NCBI RefSeq assembly: GCF_000948985.2 | Contig: NZ_CP059733.1 | Span: 3,968,001-4,032,000, forward strand | From: Thalassomonas viridans | GTDB lineage: Bacteria; Pseudomonadota; Gammaproteobacteria; Enterobacterales; Alteromonadaceae | Length of the DNA: 64,000 nt | Direction: 5' to 3' | Part shown: positions 24,958-36,585 of the stretch, piece by piece | Layout of the letters: every line of letters starts with the position of its first letter | How positions within the stretch are numbered: the stretch's first letter is position 1 | Notes under the pieces: model-generated | The model's database searches: none | What the model was told of the DNA's origin: nothing | What the model saw: the letters and a program-made list of their open reading frames with translations, nothing else | Translations under genes and position numbers: made by a program

Positions 24958-26892
24958 TTATTCCGCCGGAACGTCACTTGGATTTCTTAAATCCGGCTCA
25001 GCCTTTTGAGTGCTTTCCTTTTTAGAAGAGTCGTCATTTGAGCTGCTGCCTGAACTGTTACCGTCAAAATCTGCCGGCGGACGTACATCACGACGCGCCA
25101 TTAAGTCATCAATTTGCTTGGCATCGATTGTTTCGTAAAGCATTAACGCATCTTTCATGGCATGCAGGATATCCATATTTTCTTTTAGTATGTTTTCTGC
25201 GCGATCATAGTTGCGGTTAACAAACTCTTTAATTTCAACATCAATGTCTTTGGCGGTTTCATCCGACATGTGCATAGACTTGGAAGAAGTACGGCCAAGG
25301 AAAACTTCGCCTTCTTCTTCGGCATACAGCATAGGCCCCATTTTATCCGACAGACCCCACTGGGTAACCATTTTACGGGCAATCTCGGTGGCGCGTTCAA
25401 TATCGTTAGACGCACCGGTTGAAACCTTATCGGCACCGTAAATCAGTTCTTCGGCAATACGGCCACCGTATAAAGAAGAGATCTGGCTTTCCAGGAACTG
25501 CTTGCTGTGGCTAAACCTGTCCTGCTCAGGCAGATACATGGTTACACCCAAAGCGCGGCCACGAGGAATAATACTTACCTTGTACACTGGGTCATGCTCA
25601 GGCACCAGGCGGCCAACAATGGCGTGTCCGGCTTCGTGGTAAGCAGTCATTTCTTTTTCTGCTTCATCCATCACCATAGAGCGGCGCTCCGCCCCCATCA
25701 TGATCTTGTCTTTGGCCTGGTCGAATTCCGACATACGTACCACACGGCGCGAGGCACGAGCCGCGAACAAGGCAGCTTCGTTCACCAGGTTAGCCAGGTC
25801 GGCACCGGAGAAACCAGGAGTACCACGGGCGATAACCGATGCCTTAACATCGTCACCCAGAGGAATTTTACGCATATGTACTTTCAGGATTTGCTCACGG
25901 CCACGGATATCCGGCAGACCAACCGTTACCTGACGGTCGAAACGGCCAGGACGCAATAAGGCAGGGTCCAGTACATCCGGACGGTTAGTCGCGGCAATCA
26001 CGATAACCCCTTCATTACCTTCAAAGCCGTCCATTTCTACCAGCATCTGGTTCAGGGTTTGCTCACGCTCATCGTGTCCGCCGCCAAGACCGGCGCCACG
26101 CTGGCGACCTACGGCATCGATTTCATCGATAAAGATGATACAAGGAGCAGATTTTTTCGCCTGTTCGAACATGTCACGTACCCGGGAGGCACCGACACCA
26201 ACAAACATTTCCACGAAATCCGAACCTGAAATAGTGAAAAACGGTACTTTCGCTTCACCGGCAATGGCTTTTGCCAGTAAGGTTTTACCTGTACCCGGCT
26301 GACCCACCATCAAAACACCTGATGGAATGCGGCCACCAAGCTTCTGGAACTTGGACGGGTCTTTTAAGTAGTCAACCAGCTCGGCAACTTCTTCTTTGGC
26401 TTCATCACAACCGGCCACGTCAGAGAAAGTCGTCTTGATCTGGTCTTCGCTTAACAGGCGCGCCTTGCTTTTACCGAAAGACATGGCGCCCTTGCCGCCA
26501 CCGCCCTGCATCTGGCGCATGAAGAAAATCCAGACGCCGATCAGCAATAACATAGGGAACCAGGAAATGAAAATAGAAGTAATTATGCTGGGCTCTTCCG
26601 GCATCTCCCCTGTTGATTCAACGCCCTGTTTTACCAGGTCATTGATCAGATCTTTGTCGTAGCCACCCGGTACCATAGTCACAAAGCTTTCGCCGCTGCG
26701 CTTGGTTCCCTTGATAACACCGCTTCGATCCACAGTTACATCACGCACTTGCCCCTGACGCAGGTCATTAACAAATCGTGTATAACTCACCTGGTGTTCA
26801 TTGCTGTTGCCCGGAGTAAAACTCTGAAACACAGACATCAACACAACTGCAATTACTAACCATAAAATAAGATTTTTTGCCATATCGCTCAA
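24958..26892 (-). CDS. ftsH: ATP-dependent zinc metalloprotease FtsH
   Basis: Membrane-anchored AAA+ protease that degrades misfolded membrane proteins and regulators such as LpxC. The 644-residue protein has two N-terminal membrane segments (about 7-24 and 100-120) around a periplasmic domain, Walker A GQPGTGKT (about 198-205), Walker [12 protein letters not shown], the second region of homology [21 protein letters not shown], and the zinc site HEAGH (about 420-424). The C-terminal tail is Ser/Asp-rich ([11 protein letters not shown]). It lies 57 nt after rlmE and is probably co-transcribed with it. Confidence 0.98.
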   Translation of the reverse strand: MSDMAKNLILWLVIAVVLMSVFQSFTPGNSNEHQVSYTRFVNDLRQGQVRDVTVDRSGVIKGTKRSGESFVTMVPGGYDKDLINDLVKQGVESTGEMPEEPSIITSIFISWFPMLLLIGVWIFFMRQMQGGGGKGAMSFGKSKARLLSEDQIKTTFSDVAGCDEAKEEVAELVDYLKDPSKFQKLGGRIPSGVLMVGQPGTGKTLLAKAIAGEAKVPFFTISGSDFVEMFVGVGASRVRDMFEQAKKSAPCIIFIDEIDAVGRQRGAGLGGGHDEREQTLNQMLVEMDGFEGNEGVIVIAATNRPDVLDPALLRPGRFDRQVTVGLPDIRGREQILKVHMRKIPLGDDVKASVIARGTPGFSGADLANLVNEAALFAARASRRVVRMSEFDQAKDKIMMGAERRSMVMDEAEKEMTAYHEAGHAIVGRLVPEHDPVYKVSIIPRGRALGVTMYLPEQDRFSHSKQFLESQISSLYGGRIAEELIYGADKVSTGASNDIERATEIARKMVTQWGLSDKMGPMLYAEEEGEVFLGRTSSKSMHMSDETAKDIDVEIKEFVNRNYDRAENILKENMDILHAMKDALMLYETIDAKQIDDLMARRDVRPPADFDGNSSGSSSNDDSSKKESTQKAEPDLRNPSDVPAE

Positions 26893-26949
26893 CTTAACAA
26901 CCTCTTGTTACTCTTAACAATGGTGCGACCATTCATTCCTATTAATTTA

Positions 26950-27579
26950 CTACAATTTAAAGCCGGTAGCTACCAGATAAACTTCTTTTGATCTGGCGCG
27001 GGACGAATCCGGCTTCCGCGTTTTCACCACGCTAAAAGCTGCGCGTACATCTTTCATAAACTGTTCAAAACCTTCGCCCTGAAAAACCTTGACCACAAAA
27101 GCGCCGTTTTTCTTCAGTACCTGGTGACACATATCCAGCGCTAATTCCACCAGGTACATGTTGCGGGCGGCGTCGGCAACATCATTGCCCGTCATATTGG
27201 CGGCCATATCCGACATGACCACGTCGATATTTTTGCCGTCTATCCGGGTAAGCAGCGCATCAAGCACCGCCTCTTCTCGAAAGTCCCCCTGTAAAAAATC
27301 CACGCCGGCGATAGGATCCATAGATAAAATATCGCAAGCCACTACCTGGCCGTTATCCCCCACGGCTTTGGCGGCATATTCAGACCAGCCGCCCGGGGCC
27401 GCGCCTAAATCCACCACTTTCATGCCGGGACGGATCAATTTATCCTTGTTGTTGATCTCTTCAATCTTAAAGACCGCTCGCGAACGTAGTCCCAATTTCT
27501 GCGCTTTTTTGACGTATTCATCATCAAAATGTTCTTGCATCCAGCGGGCGCTGCTGACGGTTAATTTCTTTTTACTCAT
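26950..27579 (-). CDS. rlmE: 23S rRNA 2'-O-ribose U2552 methyltransferase
   Basis: SAM-dependent enzyme (RrmJ/FtsJ) that methylates U2552 of 23S rRNA late in 50S assembly. The 209-residue protein shows the SAM-binding [15 protein letters not shown] (about 55-69), the catalytic K-D-K-E set (K in [12 protein letters not shown] in [11 protein letters not shown] in [11 protein letters not shown] in [11 protein letters not shown]) and [14 protein letters not shown]. The rlmE-ftsH pair is universal in gammaproteobacteria; yhbY is divergent, as usual. Confidence 0.98.
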   Translation of the reverse strand: MSKKKLTVSSARWMQEHFDDEYVKKAQKLGLRSRAVFKIEEINNKDKLIRPGMKVVDLGAAPGGWSEYAAKAVGDNGQVVACDILSMDPIAGVDFLQGDFREEAVLDALLTRIDGKNIDVVMSDMAANMTGNDVADAARNMYLVELALDMCHQVLKKNGAFVVKVFQGEGFEQFMKDVRAAFSVVKTRKPDSSRARSKEVYLVATGFKL

Positions 27580-27675
27580 TAATTCTGTTTACCCAACAGG
27601 TACTTTTATTAGTATTACAGACAAGATGGAGGTAAAATAGTGCTAATTCAAGCTAACTTGTAACGAAAATTGTTA

Positions 27676-27972
27676 ATGAACTTAAATAAAAAACAAATCC
27701 AGCACTTAAAAGGCCTGGCCCATTCACTCAAACCCGTTGTTTTACTAGGAAGTAATGGCCTGACAGAAGCCGTTGTTGCTGAGATTGATTTCGCTTTAAA
27801 TCACCATGAACTTATCAAAGTTAAAATACCTACCGACGACAGGGAAAACAAAGCCCTGATCGTTGATGCCATCTGCCGCGAAACTCAGGCAACTAAAGTT
27901 CAGGTGATAGGCAAAACCCTGGTGCTTTACCGCGAGTCGGAAGAAAAGAAAATCCATATCCCGAAACTTTAA
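27676..27972 (+). CDS. yhbY: Ribosome assembly RNA-binding protein YhbY
   Basis: Small (98 aa) CRM-domain protein that binds pre-50S particles. It shows LNKKQIQHLKGLAHSLKPVVLLGSNGLTEAVV (the GSNG loop is the RNA-binding GxxG), ELIKVKIP and a C-terminal LYRESEEKKI. An ATG at 27676 is chosen because the resulting length matches E. coli YhbY (97); an in-frame TTG at 27670 adds two residues. It is divergent from rlmE over a short gap and ends at a bidirectional terminator shared with greA. Confidence 0.95.
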   Translation: MNLNKKQIQHLKGLAHSLKPVVLLGSNGLTEAVVAEIDFALNHHELIKVKIPTDDRENKALIVDAICRETQATKVQVIGKTLVLYRESEEKKIHIPKL

Positions 27973-28024
27973 CGCTTGCCTTACCGGCATGCGTAATATC
28001 GTCACTCCGGTTAATTCCGAACAT

Positions 28025-28052
28025 AAAAAAGGCACTTAACAGTGCCTTTTTT
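28025..28052. terminator. Bidirectional terminator between yhbY and greA
   Basis: A 12-bp perfect stem AAAAAAGGCACT/AGTGCCTTTTTT (28025-28036 with 28041-28052) has a 4-nt loop and T-runs on both strands. Confidence 0.92.
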
Positions 28053-28066
28053 AATATCTCAGCGCG

Positions 28067-28543
28067 TTAAATATGGTCTACCGCAATAATTTCATATTCA
28101 ACCACACCACCCGGCGTGGTGACTTCCACTTCCGAGTCCACCATTTTACCCACTAAGGCGCGCGCAATCGGCGAGTTAACAGAAATACGGCGTTCTTTGA
28201 TGTTAGACTCGTCGTCACCGACGATCTGGTAAGACACTTCTTCATCAGTATCTATATTGAGCAAGGTCACGGTTGAACCAAAAATTACCTTACCATTGTT
28301 AGGCAGTTTAGTAACATCGATGATCTGGGCATTACTGAGCTTGCCTTCGATGTCCTGAATACGACCTTCACAAAAAGCCTGCTGCTCGCGGGCAGCATGA
28401 TATTCGGCATTTTCTTTCAAGTCACCGTGTTCACGGGCCTCTGCGATGGCATTAACAATTTCAGGGCGTTTCACGGTTTTAAGATGGTGCAATTCATCAC
28501 GTAAGGCATCTGCACCCGCTAATGTCATTGGAAAGTTGTTCAT
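28067..28543 (-). CDS. greA: Transcription elongation factor GreA
   Basis: Binds the RNA polymerase secondary channel and stimulates cleavage of backtracked transcripts. The 158-residue protein has the N-terminal coiled coil (about 1-75; [37 protein letters not shown] with the tip acidic pair) and the C-terminal FKBP-like domain ([23 protein letters not shown]). Downstream of carB on the minus strand, as in many gammaproteobacteria, but a terminator hairpin lies between them. Confidence 0.97.
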   Translation of the reverse strand: MNNFPMTLAGADALRDELHHLKTVKRPEIVNAIAEAREHGDLKENAEYHAAREQQAFCEGRIQDIEGKLSNAQIIDVTKLPNNGKVIFGSTVTLLNIDTDEEVSYQIVGDDESNIKERRISVNSPIARALVGKMVDSEVEVTTPGGVVEYEIIAVDHI

Positions 28544-28585
28544 TGTTGACCTTGTCTAATCTTTCTGAAAAATATTTTTCTTAAA

Positions 28586-28626
28586 AAAGTAAAAGGTGGC
28601 ATTTTACTCACGCAAAAGCCACCTTT
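28586..28626 (-). terminator. Terminator downstream of carB
   Basis: AAAGGTGGC/GCCACCTTT (28592-28600 with 28618-28626) with a 17-nt loop and T-rich sequence following on the minus strand. Two copies of the palindrome TGATATCA lie just upstream of it (about 28630-28656). Confidence 0.65.
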
Positions 28627-28673
28627 AGCTGATATCACGATAATTCTGATATCAATGATACCTGATTTTTACC

Positions 28674-31600
28674 TTACTGACACCTTTGATGCAACTCCTG
28701 AATAGAAGTTACCTTGTTTCTGTCGTCAGCGGCATAGGCCATACAAGTGGCAAAGGCAGCATTTAAGGTCGTGGTGTAAGCCACTTTATACCTCAGGGCG
28801 GCGCTGCGAAGCACTTTCGAGTCTTCAATCGCTTTACGGCCTTCTGTGGTATTGACGATATAACTATATTCGTCGTTTTTGATCCTATCAAGGATATGCG
28901 GACGGCCTTCGTGCACTTTGTTCACCAAACGGGTCGGAATATCCGCTTCGCCGAGGATCACTGCGGTGCCGTGGGTAGAGTCCAGCTTATAGCCTAAATC
29001 CACCAGCTGTTTCGCCAGCTCAACCACACGTTCCTTATCGCTGTCGCGTACGGAAATCAAGGCACGGCCCGACTTAGGTACGGAAACCCCTGCGCCTAAG
29101 TTGGCTTTGGCGTAAGCTTCTTCGAAGGTTTCACCAACCCCCATCACCTCACCGGTAGAGCGCATTTCAGGGCCAACCAGAGGATCACTGCCGTGGAACT
29201 TGTTAAACGGCATGACCACTTCTTTCACCGAGAAGAACGGCGGGATAGTTTCTTTGGTTACGCCTAGCTCGGCCAGTTTCTTGCCTGACATCACCCGGGC
29301 AGCCACTTTCGCCAGCGGCACACTGGTGGCCTTAGAAACAAAAGGTACGGTACGGGCGGCGCGCGGGTTCACTTCAATCAGGTAAACCTTGCCGTTTTTC
29401 ACCGCCATCTGGGTATTCATCAGGCCGACAACACCCAGTTCGAACGCCAGTTTAGTAACCTGCTCGCGCATAATATCCTGGATGTCCTGCGGCAAGCTGT
29501 AAGCCGGCAGTGAACAGGCTGAATCGCCCGAGTGTACCCCGGCCTGCTCGATATGCTGCATGATACCGCCGATAACCACAGTTTCACCGTCGCAGATGGC
29601 ATCGATATCCACTTCTACGGCATCGTCAAGGAAGTGATCCAGAAGTACCGGCGAGTCATTGGATACGCTCACGGCTTCTGTCATATAACGGCGCAGGTCG
29701 GCTTCATCATAAACAATTTCCATCGCCCGGCCGCCTAATACGTAAGAAGGACGTACCACCAGCGGGAAGCCGATAATTTTGGCCTGTACCACGGCTTCTT
29801 CCAGGGAAGTTACGGTGGCATTTTCCGGTTGCAGTAAACCTAAACGCTCAACCGCCTGCTGGAAACGCTCACGGTCTTCGGCGCGGTCGATGGCGTCCGG
29901 CGAGGTACCGATAATAGGCACACCGGCGGCTTCCAGAGCGCGCGCCAGTTTCAACGGTGTCTGGCCGCCGTATTGTACGATAACCCCTTTCGGCTGTTCT
30001 ACGCGGACGATTTCCAGCACGTCTTCAAAGGTTACCGGCTCGAAGTATAAGCGGTCAGAAGTGTCGTAATCGGTAGAAACGGTTTCCGGGTTACAGTTCA
30101 CCATGATGGTTTCGTAACCGTCTTCGCGTAGCGCCAGCGCCGCGTGAACACAGCAGTAGTCAAATTCGATACCCTGGCCGATACGGTTAGGACCACCGCC
30201 TAAGATAATAATCTTGTCTTTGTCGCTCGGGTTGGCTTCACATTCTTCGTCATAGCTGGAATACATGTAGGCGGTATCTGAGCTGAACTCGGCGGCACAG
30301 GTATCAACACGCTTGTAAACAGGGAAGATTTCCGCCTGATGACGCTTCTTCCGGATTTCCGCTTCGCTGACCCCTAAGATGGTCGCCAGGCGCGAATCGG
30401 CAAAACCTTTACGCTTTAACTGTTTCAGGAACTCAGGTGTCAGGCCGGCCATGCCGCCCTGCTCTACTTTCTGCTCCTGCAGCACCAGATCTTCAATCTG
30501 TACCAGGAACCAGCGGTCGATCTTAGTGGCATTAAATACCTCTTCTACGCTTAAGCCCAAACGGAAGGCATCGGCAACGTACCAGATACGCTCGGCGCCG
30601 GCTTCCTGCAGTTCGTGCATGATCTTGGTTTTAGCACCCGGCTTAGTCACGTCAACAACAGGGTCAAAACCGCTGGCGCCAACTTCCAGGCCACGCAGGG
30701 CTTTTTGCATCGACTCCTGCTGATTGCGGCCGATGGCCATCACTTCACCCACAGATTTCATCTGCGTGGTCAGGCGATCTTCTGCACCGACGAATTTTTC
30801 GAAGTTAAAGCGTGGGATCTTAGTGACCACGTAATCGATTGTTGGTTCAAATGAAGCCGGGGTCGCACCGCCGGTAATATCATTGGACAATTCATCTAAG
30901 GTGTAACCTACGGCAAGTTTGGCGGCGATTTTAGCAATCGGGAAGCCTGTGGCTTTCGATGCCAACGCCGACGAGCGGGAAACACGCGGGTTCATTTCGA
31001 TAATAACCATGCGCCCGGTGTCAGGACAGATGCCGAACTGAACGTTAGAACCACCGGTTTCCACACCGATTTCACGCAGTACCGCCAAAGAGGCATTACG
31101 CATGATTTGATATTCTTTGTCCGTCAGGGTTTGCGCCGGGGCGACTGTGATGGAGTCACCGGTGTGGATACCCATAGGGTCGAAGTTTTCGATGGAGCAG
31201 ATAATGATACAGTTATCGTTTTTATCACGAACCACTTCCATCTCATATTCTTTCCAGCCGATCAGCGACTCATCGATCAGCAGCTCGTTGGTGGGAGATA
31301 AGTCTAAACCGCGGATACAGATCTCATCGAATTCTTCGCGGTTATAGGCGATACCGCCGCCGGTGCCGCCCATGGTAAAGGAAGGACGGATAATACAGGG
31401 AAAACCGATACGCTTGATGGTTTCATGGGCTTCCGCCATGGAATGCACGATTTCCGCTTTCGGGGTTTCCAGGCCGATTTTTTTCATTGCCTGGTCGAAA
31501 CGGCTGCGGTCTTCCGCTTTGTCGATGGCGTCGGCAGTGGCGCCGATCATCTCAACATTGAATTCTTTTAGTACCCCGTGCTTTTCCAGATCCAGGGCAC

Positions 31601-31892
31601 AGTTTAGCGCTGTCTGGCCGCCCATGGTCGGCAACACGGCATCGGGACGCTCTTTTTCGATGATCTTGCTCACCACTTCCCAGTGGATAGGCTCGATATA
31701 GGTGGCGTCCGCCATTTCCGGATCTGTCATGATAGTGGCGGGGTTGGAGTTTACCAGGATAACCCGGTAACCTTCTTCGCGTAATGCTTTACAGGCCTGG
31801 GCGCCCGAATAGTCAAACTCACAAGCCTGACCGATAACGATAGGGCCGGCGCCTAAGATTAAGATACTTTTTATGTCAGTACGTTTTGGCAT
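28674..31892 (-). CDS. carB: Carbamoyl-phosphate synthase large chain
   Basis: Makes carbamoyl phosphate from bicarbonate, ammonia (delivered by CarA) and two ATP, for arginine and pyrimidine synthesis. At 1072 residues it is full length and shows the two ATP-grasp halves: [22 protein letters not shown] at the N-terminus and its repeat [22 protein letters not shown] at about 555-576, plus the C-terminal MGS-like allosteric domain (about 930-1072) that binds UMP and ornithine. It follows carA by 45 nt in one transcription unit. Confidence 0.98.
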   Translation of the reverse strand: MPKRTDIKSILILGAGPIVIGQACEFDYSGAQACKALREEGYRVILVNSNPATIMTDPEMADATYIEPIHWEVVSKIIEKERPDAVLPTMGGQTALNCALDLEKHGVLKEFNVEMIGATADAIDKAEDRSRFDQAMKKIGLETPKAEIVHSMAEAHETIKRIGFPCIIRPSFTMGGTGGGIAYNREEFDEICIRGLDLSPTNELLIDESLIGWKEYEMEVVRDKNDNCIIICSIENFDPMGIHTGDSITVAPAQTLTDKEYQIMRNASLAVLREIGVETGGSNVQFGICPDTGRMVIIEMNPRVSRSSALASKATGFPIAKIAAKLAVGYTLDELSNDITGGATPASFEPTIDYVVTKIPRFNFEKFVGAEDRLTTQMKSVGEVMAIGRNQQESMQKALRGLEVGASGFDPVVDVTKPGAKTKIMHELQEAGAERIWYVADAFRLGLSVEEVFNATKIDRWFLVQIEDLVLQEQKVEQGGMAGLTPEFLKQLKRKGFADSRLATILGVSEAEIRKKRHQAEIFPVYKRVDTCAAEFSSDTAYMYSSYDEECEANPSDKDKIIILGGGPNRIGQGIEFDYCCVHAALALREDGYETIMVNCNPETVSTDYDTSDRLYFEPVTFEDVLEIVRVEQPKGVIVQYGGQTPLKLARALEAAGVPIIGTSPDAIDRAEDRERFQQAVERLGLLQPENATVTSLEEAVVQAKIIGFPLVVRPSYVLGGRAMEIVYDEADLRRYMTEAVSVSNDSPVLLDHFLDDAVEVDIDAICDGETVVIGGIMQHIEQAGVHSGDSACSLPAYSLPQDIQDIMREQVTKLAFELGVVGLMNTQMAVKNGKVYLIEVNPRAARTVPFVSKATSVPLAKVAARVMSGKKLAELGVTKETIPPFFSVKEVVMPFNKFHGSDPLVGPEMRSTGEVMGVGETFEEAYAKANLGAGVSVPKSGRALISVRDSDKERVVELAKQLVDLGYKLDSTHGTAVILGEADIPTRLVNKVHEGRPHILDRIKNDEYSYIVNTTEGRKAIEDSKVLRSAALRYKVAYTTTLNAAFATCMAYAADDRNKVTSIQELHQRCQ

Positions 31893-31937
31893 TGTTTCTC
31901 TACTCTCTGATTATCTTCTTTACGCTGTGAGTGAAAA

Positions 31938-33068
31938 TTAAGCTTTACGGGCTTTGATTAAATCGATGAAGTGATCGAATAACGGCGCAGCATCCATAGG
32001 CCCCGGGCTCGCTTCCGGGTGTCCCTGGAAACTAAAGGCCGGTTTATCGGTGCGGTGTATGCCCTGTAAAGAACCGTCAAATAAAGATTTATGGGTAACT
32101 TTCAAGTTAGCCGGCATGCCATCTTCGTCTACGGCAAAACCATGGTTCTGGCTGGTGATCATCACCACATTGCGGTCCATGTCTTTAACCGGGTGGTTGG
32201 CGCCGTGATGGCCAAATTTCATTTTTACGGTTTTTGCGCCGCTGGCAAGACCCAGCAACTGGTGTCCCAGACAAATGCCAAACACCGGAATATCAGTTTC
32301 CAGGAAAGACTGGATGGCAGAGATAGCATAATCACAAGGCTCAGGGTCACCCGGGCCGTTGGATAGAAAGATACCGTCCGGATTCATGGCTAACACGTCG
32401 GCGGCCGGGGTTTGTGCCGGTACCACGGTAAGCTTGCAGCCGCGATCCACCAACATGCGTAAAATATTGCGTTTGGCGCCAAAATCATAGGCAACCACAT
32501 GAAACTCACTGTTTTGTGGTGTAACATGCCCCTGGCCCAGCTGCCAGCTGCCTTCGGTCCAGGCGTATTGCTCTTTGGTGGAAACCACTTTGGCCAGATC
32601 CATGCCCTTCAGGCCAGGGAAATCCTGTGCCTGGCGCAGTGCCTGGGCTTCATCCAAATCATCACCGGCAAGGATACAGCCGTTTTGCGCACCTTTTTCC
32701 CGTAAAATACGGGTCAGTTTACGGGTATCGATATCGGCAATACCTAAGATATTGTGGCGCTTGAGGTAGCTGCTCAAATCTTCTTCATTTCTAAAATTAC
32801 TGGCAAGCAAGGGTAAGTCGCGAATGACCAATCCTTTGGCCCAAACGGCATTGGATTCTTCGTCTTCGCTATTGGTGCCGGTATTGCCTATGTGGGGGTA
32901 CGTGAGGGTTACGATTTGCTCTGCATATGAGGGGTCGGTAAGAATTTCCTGATAGCCTGTCATTGAAGTATTAAATACCACTTCACCGACGGCAGCCCCT
33001 TGTGCACCAATGGCGGTGCCTTTAAATACAGTGCCGTCTTCAAGCACTAAAATGGCAGATTTAGTCAA
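31938..33068 (-). CDS. carA: Carbamoyl-phosphate synthase small chain
   Basis: Glutaminase subunit that hydrolyses glutamine and channels ammonia to CarB. The 376-residue protein has the N-terminal CPSase domain ([16 protein letters not shown]...) and a class I glutamine amidotransferase domain with the catalytic Cys in FGICLGHQ (about 269) and His/Glu in [11 protein letters not shown] (about 352-354). A TTG start at 33066-33068 is chosen because ACGGAGG lies 6 nt upstream and the resulting N-terminus aligns with E. coli CarA (MIKSALLVLEDGTQ); an upstream ATG-like frame would add 16 unrelated residues. A 315-nt leader separates it from dapB. Confidence 0.96.
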   Translation of the reverse strand: MTKSAILVLEDGTVFKGTAIGAQGAAVGEVVFNTSMTGYQEILTDPSYAEQIVTLTYPHIGNTGTNSEDEESNAVWAKGLVIRDLPLLASNFRNEEDLSSYLKRHNILGIADIDTRKLTRILREKGAQNGCILAGDDLDEAQALRQAQDFPGLKGMDLAKVVSTKEQYAWTEGSWQLGQGHVTPQNSEFHVVAYDFGAKRNILRMLVDRGCKLTVVPAQTPAADVLAMNPDGIFLSNGPGDPEPCDYAISAIQSFLETDIPVFGICLGHQLLGLASGAKTVKMKFGHHGANHPVKDMDRNVVMITSQNHGFAVDEDGMPANLKVTHKSLFDGSLQGIHRTDKPAFSFQGHPEASPGPMDAAPLFDHFIDLIKARKA

Positions 33069-33383
33069 TTTAACCTCCGTAAAGAAGAAAAGATCATTAA
33101 CGCCGCAAAGCGGCACTAATCGTTAAAATTACATGTACAAAACCTGTCAAAACAACGCTAAATTATGAATTTTTGACAAATTCCGCATATGTTACGCTCT
33201 TATATCTCACTTGTCCAGAAAATATAGAGAAAAAACACTTTTAACTTAAAATCTAACTAAAGCAGCTAAAAGTGACAGTTATCCCTGCTATGCCATTAGC
33301 AAAACTGTTAAAACTTTGTTACTTCCAGGCGCCTTAACAAGCGTCAGCCCAAGACGCCTGAGCTGTTCAAATTAGCCGGATGT
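33069..33383. other. carAB leader and promoter region
   Basis: The 315-nt gap holds the carAB promoter(s). A consensus-like TTGACA is visible on the minus strand (about 33143-33150) and an inverted repeat GAATTT-N5-AAATTC lies at 33167-33183; neither fits the 18-bp ARG box well. A CAGGCG...CGCCTG hairpin (about 33326-33360) follows dapB. Confidence 0.4.
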
Positions 33384-34193
33384 TCAGAGATCTTTTAGCC
33401 CCAATACGTCCTGCATATCGTAAAAACCGGGTTTTGCCTTAGCAACCCAGGTACAGGCCCGCATTGCCCCTAAGGCAAAAGTCATGCGCGAGCTGGCTTT
33501 ATGGGTGATCTCCAGACGCTCCCCCAAATCGGCAAACAGTGCGGTATGCTCGCCGACAATATCCCCGGCCCTGACCGTGGCAAAACCTATGGTATCGCGA
33601 GCCCTTTCTTCCATAATGCCTTCACGGCCGTAAACCGCACACTCGTTTAAGTCCCGGCCTAAGGTCTCGGCAATCACCTGCCCCATTTTTACCGCCGTGC
33701 CCGAAGGGGCATCTTTCTTGAACCTGTGGTGCGCCTCTGAAATTTCTATATCAGTATAGTCGCCTATCGCTTTGGCGGTGATTTGTAACAGTTTGAATAA
33801 CAGGTTAACGCCGACGCTGGTATTAGGGGCCAGCACCAGGGGAATATCCTGTCCGGCCTGTTCAATGATCTTCACTTCCTCATCGCTAAACCCTGTAGTA
33901 CCGATCACCATGGCTTTGTTATGCTGCCGGCACCATTTGATATTTTCCAGGGTCGATTCGATGGCGGTAAAGTCGATAAAAACATCGGCTTCTGCCACCG
34001 CCGCTAAACTGGTGGAGGTTTTTAAGCCAATAGCACCTATGCCCGCCATTTCCCCCAGGTCAAAATTAACAAAACTGGAGCTTTCCCGGACGGTTCCCCC
34101 GACAAGCTCGATGGCTTCATGCTCTACCGAAGCCTGGATAAGATTGCGGCCCATGCGGCCGCTGCAGCCTAAAACGGCAACTTTCACTGTCAT
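33384..34193 (-). CDS. dapB: 4-hydroxy-tetrahydrodipicolinate reductase
   Basis: NAD(P)H-dependent enzyme of lysine and diaminopimelate synthesis. The 269-residue protein begins with a Rossmann motif ([17 protein letters not shown], about 4-20), then GTTGFSDEE and the DapB signature [15 protein letters not shown] (about 154-168) with the catalytic His pair and Lys. It follows the small NTF2-like gene by 11 nt and is probably co-transcribed with it; carAB lies downstream with its own leader. Confidence 0.97.
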   Translation of the reverse strand: MTVKVAVLGCSGRMGRNLIQASVEHEAIELVGGTVRESSSFVNFDLGEMAGIGAIGLKTSTSLAAVAEADVFIDFTAIESTLENIKWCRQHNKAMVIGTTGFSDEEVKIIEQAGQDIPLVLAPNTSVGVNLLFKLLQITAKAIGDYTDIEISEAHHRFKKDAPSGTAVKMGQVIAETLGRDLNECAVYGREGIMEERARDTIGFATVRAGDIVGEHTALFADLGERLEITHKASSRMTFALGAMRACTWVAKAKPGFYDMQDVLGLKDL

Positions 34194-34204
34194 AATAATT
34201 CCAC

Positions 34205-34627
34205 TTAGTGTTCGATCAAAAAAGATTGGCCTAAGGCGATAGAGTTACTCAAGTCATGTGAGATGACATTGATAATTTTCAATTCCCCGCCAGCTAGCTG
34301 CAAATGATAGATAGCACTGAAGTCGGTGAAGACCTCGCCCTTGCTGTTAAGGAACTGCCAGTCGACACAGGCAAGCAGCAGGCTTTCATTTAACGGGGTA
34401 AAACTGGCTTTGAGTGCCCGGATATCCCGGGTGTCCGCCTGCTTGAGCTGTGAAAAGATATCGTTAAACTCACCCGCTAAATCATCAAGATTTTCGATAT
34501 AAACGCATTTATCCGGGGTATTTAAGGTACAAGGCCATTGATAGCACTTTTGTACCGCCTGAAAGTCAAAGTCTAAAAACCCCTTAAGGTAGCTCTGAAA
34601 AAAAGTCTGAAGTTTTTCCGTCTGCAC
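34205..34627 (-). CDS. NTF2/SnoaL-like small protein
   Basis: A 140-residue cytosolic protein with the alpha-helix then curved-sheet pattern of the NTF2-like fold ([20 protein letters not shown] ... [24 protein letters not shown]). No catalytic Asp/His set can be assigned with certainty. It lies 11 nt upstream of dapB on the same strand, so it is likely in its operon, and 121 nt after fklB with a terminator between. The function is unknown. Confidence 0.65.
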   Translation of the reverse strand: MQTEKLQTFFQSYLKGFLDFDFQAVQKCYQWPCTLNTPDKCVYIENLDDLAGEFNDIFSQLKQADTRDIRALKASFTPLNESLLLACVDWQFLNSKGEVFTDFSAIYHLQLAGGELKIINVISHDLSNSIALGQSFLIEH

Positions 34628-34716
34628 TGATATTACCTGCTGAAGAATTAAAATGTCTATTTACTGCCCGCCAATGCTGACTTATTGCCAGCCAAAAGCT
34701 AGCGGACATAAAAAAG

Positions 34717-34744
34717 CCGGGAAATCCCGGCTTTAAAAAATAAA
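34717..34744 (-). terminator. Terminator of the FKBP gene
   Basis: AAAGCCGGGA/TCCCGGCTTT (34723-34732 with 34735-34744), 2-nt loop, followed by a T-run on the minus strand. It lies directly after the FKBP stop codon. Confidence 0.9.
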
Positions 34745-34748
34745 AATA

Positions 34749-35372
34749 TTAGCTGACGACGGCAAGTAACTCAACGTCGAAGACTAAAGTCGCGTACGGC
34801 GGGATAGCGCCTTGTGAGCCACGCTCACCGTAAGCCAGGTTGTAAGGAACGAATAAACGCCACTTAGAACCTTCGGTCATCATTTGCAGGGCTTCGGTCC
34901 AGCCGGCAATCACGCCGCCTACCGGGAATTCAGCCGGTTGACCGCGATCGTAAGAGCTGTCAAATACCTGGCCGTCGATGAAAGTACCGTGGTAGTGGGT
35001 ACGTACCGTGCTTTGTGCGGTAGGTTTTTCACCTTCACCGGTTGCCAGTACTTCATACTGCAGGCCGGACTCGGTTACCGTGACTTCTTCACGCTTGGCA
35101 TTTTCTACCAGAAAAGCTTCGCCTTCAGCGGCTTTTTCTTTGGCAGCAGCCATTTCCTGTTCCTGGATCTTTTTAGAAACAATAGAGAAGGCTTCATTCA
35201 AAGCTTCGTCAGATACCTGGCTCTTGGCATTGGCTAAAGCATCGGCTAAACCGGCTTGAACGGCAGTCACGTCAAAATCTTTGAAAGGATTGTTGCGTAA
35301 CTGGTCGCCTAACTGACGGCCAACGCCGTAGCTGACACGTTCTTCTACAGACTCAAATTTGTTTTCAGACAT
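34749..35372 (-). CDS. fklB: FKBP-type peptidyl-prolyl cis-trans isomerase (FklB/FkpA type)
   Basis: A 207-residue protein resembling E. coli FklB. The N-terminal helical dimer domain (ESVEERVSYGVGRQLGDQLR) leads via a Lys/Glu/Ala-rich linker to the FKBP domain (about 105-207: ESGLQYEVLATGEGEKP, DGQVFDSSYDRGQPAEFPV, GERGSQGAIPPYATLVFDVELL). It has no signal peptide, so it is cytosolic. The ATG at 35370-35372 is chosen because it aligns with FklB N-termini and has AAGAAG upstream; an in-frame upstream start would add 14 residues. Confidence 0.93.
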   Translation of the reverse strand: MSENKFESVEERVSYGVGRQLGDQLRNNPFKDFDVTAVQAGLADALANAKSQVSDEALNEAFSIVSKKIQEQEMAAAKEKAAEGEAFLVENAKREEVTVTESGLQYEVLATGEGEKPTAQSTVRTHYHGTFIDGQVFDSSYDRGQPAEFPVGGVIAGWTEALQMMTEGSKWRLFVPYNLAYGERGSQGAIPPYATLVFDVELLAVVS

Positions 35373-35540
35373 AATCGATTCTTCTTGATATAAAATTGCG
35401 CGCAAGGATAGCACAAAGTCTGCAGCGGCAGTAGCCCGGAAGCCGATAATTTTTGATTTAATTGTCTAAATCGGGGGGAATGCGGGGGAATTAAAAAAAT
35501 TTCCCCGCTTTGCCTGCAACAGCATAAGATTCACGCCACT

Positions 35541-36470
35541 TTAATGGCTTAATTGCAACGCCAGCACCGCATGGCAAAAGGATAACCTGGGCACATCTAT
35601 ACCCTGCTCCCGGGCAAGGTTAAGGGCATCGGTTACCAGGGCATCAAATTCACTGGGAGTCTGGCTGGCGATATCCCGCTGCATCGAGGTTTCACTTTCC
35701 GGCGGCAACTGATCGATAAAGGCCAGGGTTTCGTCCACTATTGCCTGATTGATGTCCACCCCCAGGCTATTGGCGATACTGCGGTATTCCTGCATTAACT
35801 TGATCAGTACCGCCCGGGTACCGGGATTATCCCTGAGCTCGCCAACCGGCGCTTTGGCTACACAGGCCAAAGCGCCCCAGGCGGCAACGAATAAATATTT
35901 CCGCCATAACGCCAATTCAATATTCCGGCTGATGCCGGTACTAATATCGGCTTTTTTCAGTATGGATGCCAGTTTATCCAGCAGGGCCTGCTCTGAAGCT
36001 TCACTGTCTTTAAATAACCCCAGCGTGATATGAGGGGTTGCGCCTGTATGGCTCACGACACCTGGCTCACTGACTTTGGCAATAATTTTTGCCAGCCCGC
36101 CGAGGATATTCTGCTTGGGAACTCCCCCTTCCATCAAATTTTTCGCCGCACAGATGCCGTTAAGCAAGGGGATCACCCGGGTATGGGGCGCCAGCATGCT
36201 TTTGATTGCCGGCAGCGCCTCTGCCAGCTGAAAGGTTTTCACCGTGACAAAAATAATATCGGCTTTAAAGCCTGCCTTCGGGGTTTGCATCGCCTGAATA
36301 TCGGTAAGCTTGGCATCCCCGGCGATACTTTTCACCGTCAGCCCCTGGCTCTGCAACGCAGCAAGCTGACGGTTTCTGGCAATAAAGCTGACATCTTCAC
36401 CGCTTTGCAGCAGCCTGGCGCCGAAATATCCGCCCACGGCGCCGCAGCCAACAAATACAATACGCATCAT
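35541..36470 (-). CDS. Ketopantoate reductase family protein (ApbA/PanE)
   Basis: NADPH-dependent 2-dehydropantoate 2-reductase type enzyme, 309 residues. The N-terminal Rossmann motif is VGCGAVGGYFGARL (about 7-20). The conserved LLNGI (about 98-102) and the Lys in the helical C-terminal half (WRKYLFVAAWGAL, about 189-201) fit the family catalytic region, followed by SMQRDI and EFDALV. It could be PanE (pantothenate synthesis) or one of several paralogues with other 2-oxo substrates. It is divergent from the antiporter gene. Confidence 0.88.
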   Translation of the reverse strand: MMRIVFVGCGAVGGYFGARLLQSGEDVSFIARNRQLAALQSQGLTVKSIAGDAKLTDIQAMQTPKAGFKADIIFVTVKTFQLAEALPAIKSMLAPHTRVIPLLNGICAAKNLMEGGVPKQNILGGLAKIIAKVSEPGVVSHTGATPHITLGLFKDSEASEQALLDKLASILKKADISTGISRNIELALWRKYLFVAAWGALACVAKAPVGELRDNPGTRAVLIKLMQEYRSIANSLGVDINQAIVDETLAFIDQLPPESETSMQRDIASQTPSEFDALVTDALNLAREQGIDVPRLSFCHAVLALQLSH

Positions 36471-36585
36471 TATTCCTTTATATTAAACAATCATAATTAG
36501 GCAGTTGAAGTTAACAATATCAATCAGCTTTTATCCGGGATCAAGAAATTCCCGATAAAAGGTTTTTCTTATTTCAGCCAAAACC

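Noticed and set aside
33150..33190. Possible ArgR (ARG box) site upstream of carA
   Set aside because: The inverted repeat GAATTT-N5-AAATTC does not fit the 18-bp ARG box spacing and consensus.
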